Below are positions 5,288 through 5,502 of a DNA stretch of 5,502 nt, one piece after another. The notes under the pieces were generated by a model. That model had not been told where the DNA came from. It searched no databases and saw nothing but the letters and a program-made list of their open reading frames with translations. Positions within the stretch are counted from its first letter, which is position 1; the number at the start of each line of letters is the position of its first letter. This stretch comes from an uncultured Solirubrobacteraceae bacterium (GTDB lineage: Bacteria > Actinomycetota > Thermoleophilia > Solirubrobacterales > Solirubrobacteraceae), in assembly GCA_955652215.1 (NCBI GenBank), contig CATPAX010000092.1, forward strand, positions 1-5,502. Reading direction: 5' to 3'. A program made the translations under genes and the position numbers.

Positions 5288-5502
5288 ATGTCCCCGTCAC
5301 CTCCGAGTTCGCGCAGGGTCCTTCTATGTGCGCTGGCCTCGCTGACGATCGGCGTGGGTGTGGTGAGCCTGTTCGGCGGGTTCAGCGAGTCGCTGCCGGT
5401 GAAGCTGCTGCAGGGAGTAGCGGTCCTGGCAGCGGGAGCGCTGATCATCGGTGGGGTGGCGGTGCTGGCGCTGGTCAAGCTTGCGGGATGGCGCGATCCC
5501 GA
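5288..5502 (+). CDS. Small two-helix membrane protein, 3'-truncated by the window
   Basis: An ATG 3 nt after the acyl-CoA dehydrogenase stop opens a frame that stays open for 71 codons to the window end. A short polar start (MSPSPPSSRR) is followed by a hydrophobic segment at about 11-31 (LLCALASLTIGVGVVSLFGGF). A short loop (SESLPVK) leads to a second hydrophobic segment at about 40-63, ending in KLAGWRDP. Positive charges before helix 1 and after helix 2 suggest both ends are cytoplasmic. I do not recognise a family. The tight spacing and absence of a clear Shine-Dalgarno suggest translational coupling to the upstream gene. The residue composition is convincing for membrane helices, but the true end and function are unknown. 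Confidence 0.6.
   Translation, partial: MSPSPPSSRRVLLCALASLTIGVGVVSLFGGFSESLPVKLLQGVAVLAAGALIIGGVAVLALVKLAGWRDP

Noticed and set aside
5230..5478. Minus-strand open frame of 82 codons at the window end
   Set aside because: Antisense to the dehydrogenase C-terminus (catalytic Glu region) and to the two-helix protein; no recognisable features.
1..5502. CRISPR arrays, tRNA/rRNA genes, insertion sequences, phage or toxin-antitoxin genes
   Set aside because: No regularly spaced direct repeats, tRNA-like cloverleaf, transposase motifs or terminal inverted repeats were seen when reading both strands.

Overview
The window is high-GC bacterial DNA from what is probably an actinobacterium. The evidence is consistent rather than conclusive: GC-rich third codon positions, GTG and TTG starts, TANNNT-type -10 boxes sitting very close to start codons, a fused gamma/alpha KorA paired with KorB, an acyl-CoA dehydrogenase resembling mycobacterial FadE25, and a c-di-AMP riboswitch in front of a secreted cell-wall enzyme, an arrangement known from Actinobacteria. 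I would lean towards a Thermoleophilia/Solirubrobacterales-type soil lineage, but the sequence alone cannot settle that.

Layout. Positions 1-2555 hold the 3' part of korA (its 5' end lies before the window) and complete korB, overlapping by 4 nt on the + strand. Together they encode a CoA-dependent 2-oxoacid (probably 2-oxoglutarate):ferredoxin oxidoreductase. A single-domain rhodanese gene (2560-2892) lies on the - strand and converges on korB with only 4 nt between the stop codons. The intergenic region 2893-3169 carries divergent signals: a weak -10 box for the rhodanese gene, and on the + strand a promoter candidate followed by a ydaO-yuaA class (c-di-AMP) riboswitch at 3014-3147. The riboswitch leads into a TTG-started gene (3170-4099) for an exported protein with a peptidoglycan-binding domain and a C-terminal NlpC/P60-like Cys/His domain. 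After 30 nt, probably with its own promoter, comes an acyl-CoA dehydrogenase (4130-5284). A small two-helix membrane protein starts 3 nt later at 5288 and runs off the window.

How the parts fit. KorAB (oxidative decarboxylation, electrons to ferredoxin) and the acyl-CoA dehydrogenase (fatty or branched acyl-CoA oxidation, electrons to ETF) are central-carbon housekeeping enzymes and need not be functionally linked. The best-defined regulatory unit is the riboswitch plus cell-wall enzyme: c-di-AMP reports osmotic and cell-wall state in Gram-positive bacteria, so wall remodelling here is probably tied to that signal. Sequences around the Shine-Dalgarno region can pair with part of the aptamer, which suggests an expression platform acting on translation. 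I saw no tRNA, rRNA, CRISPR array, insertion sequence or phage gene. I found no convincing wholly new system; the riboswitch and its possible switching mechanism deserve the most attention.
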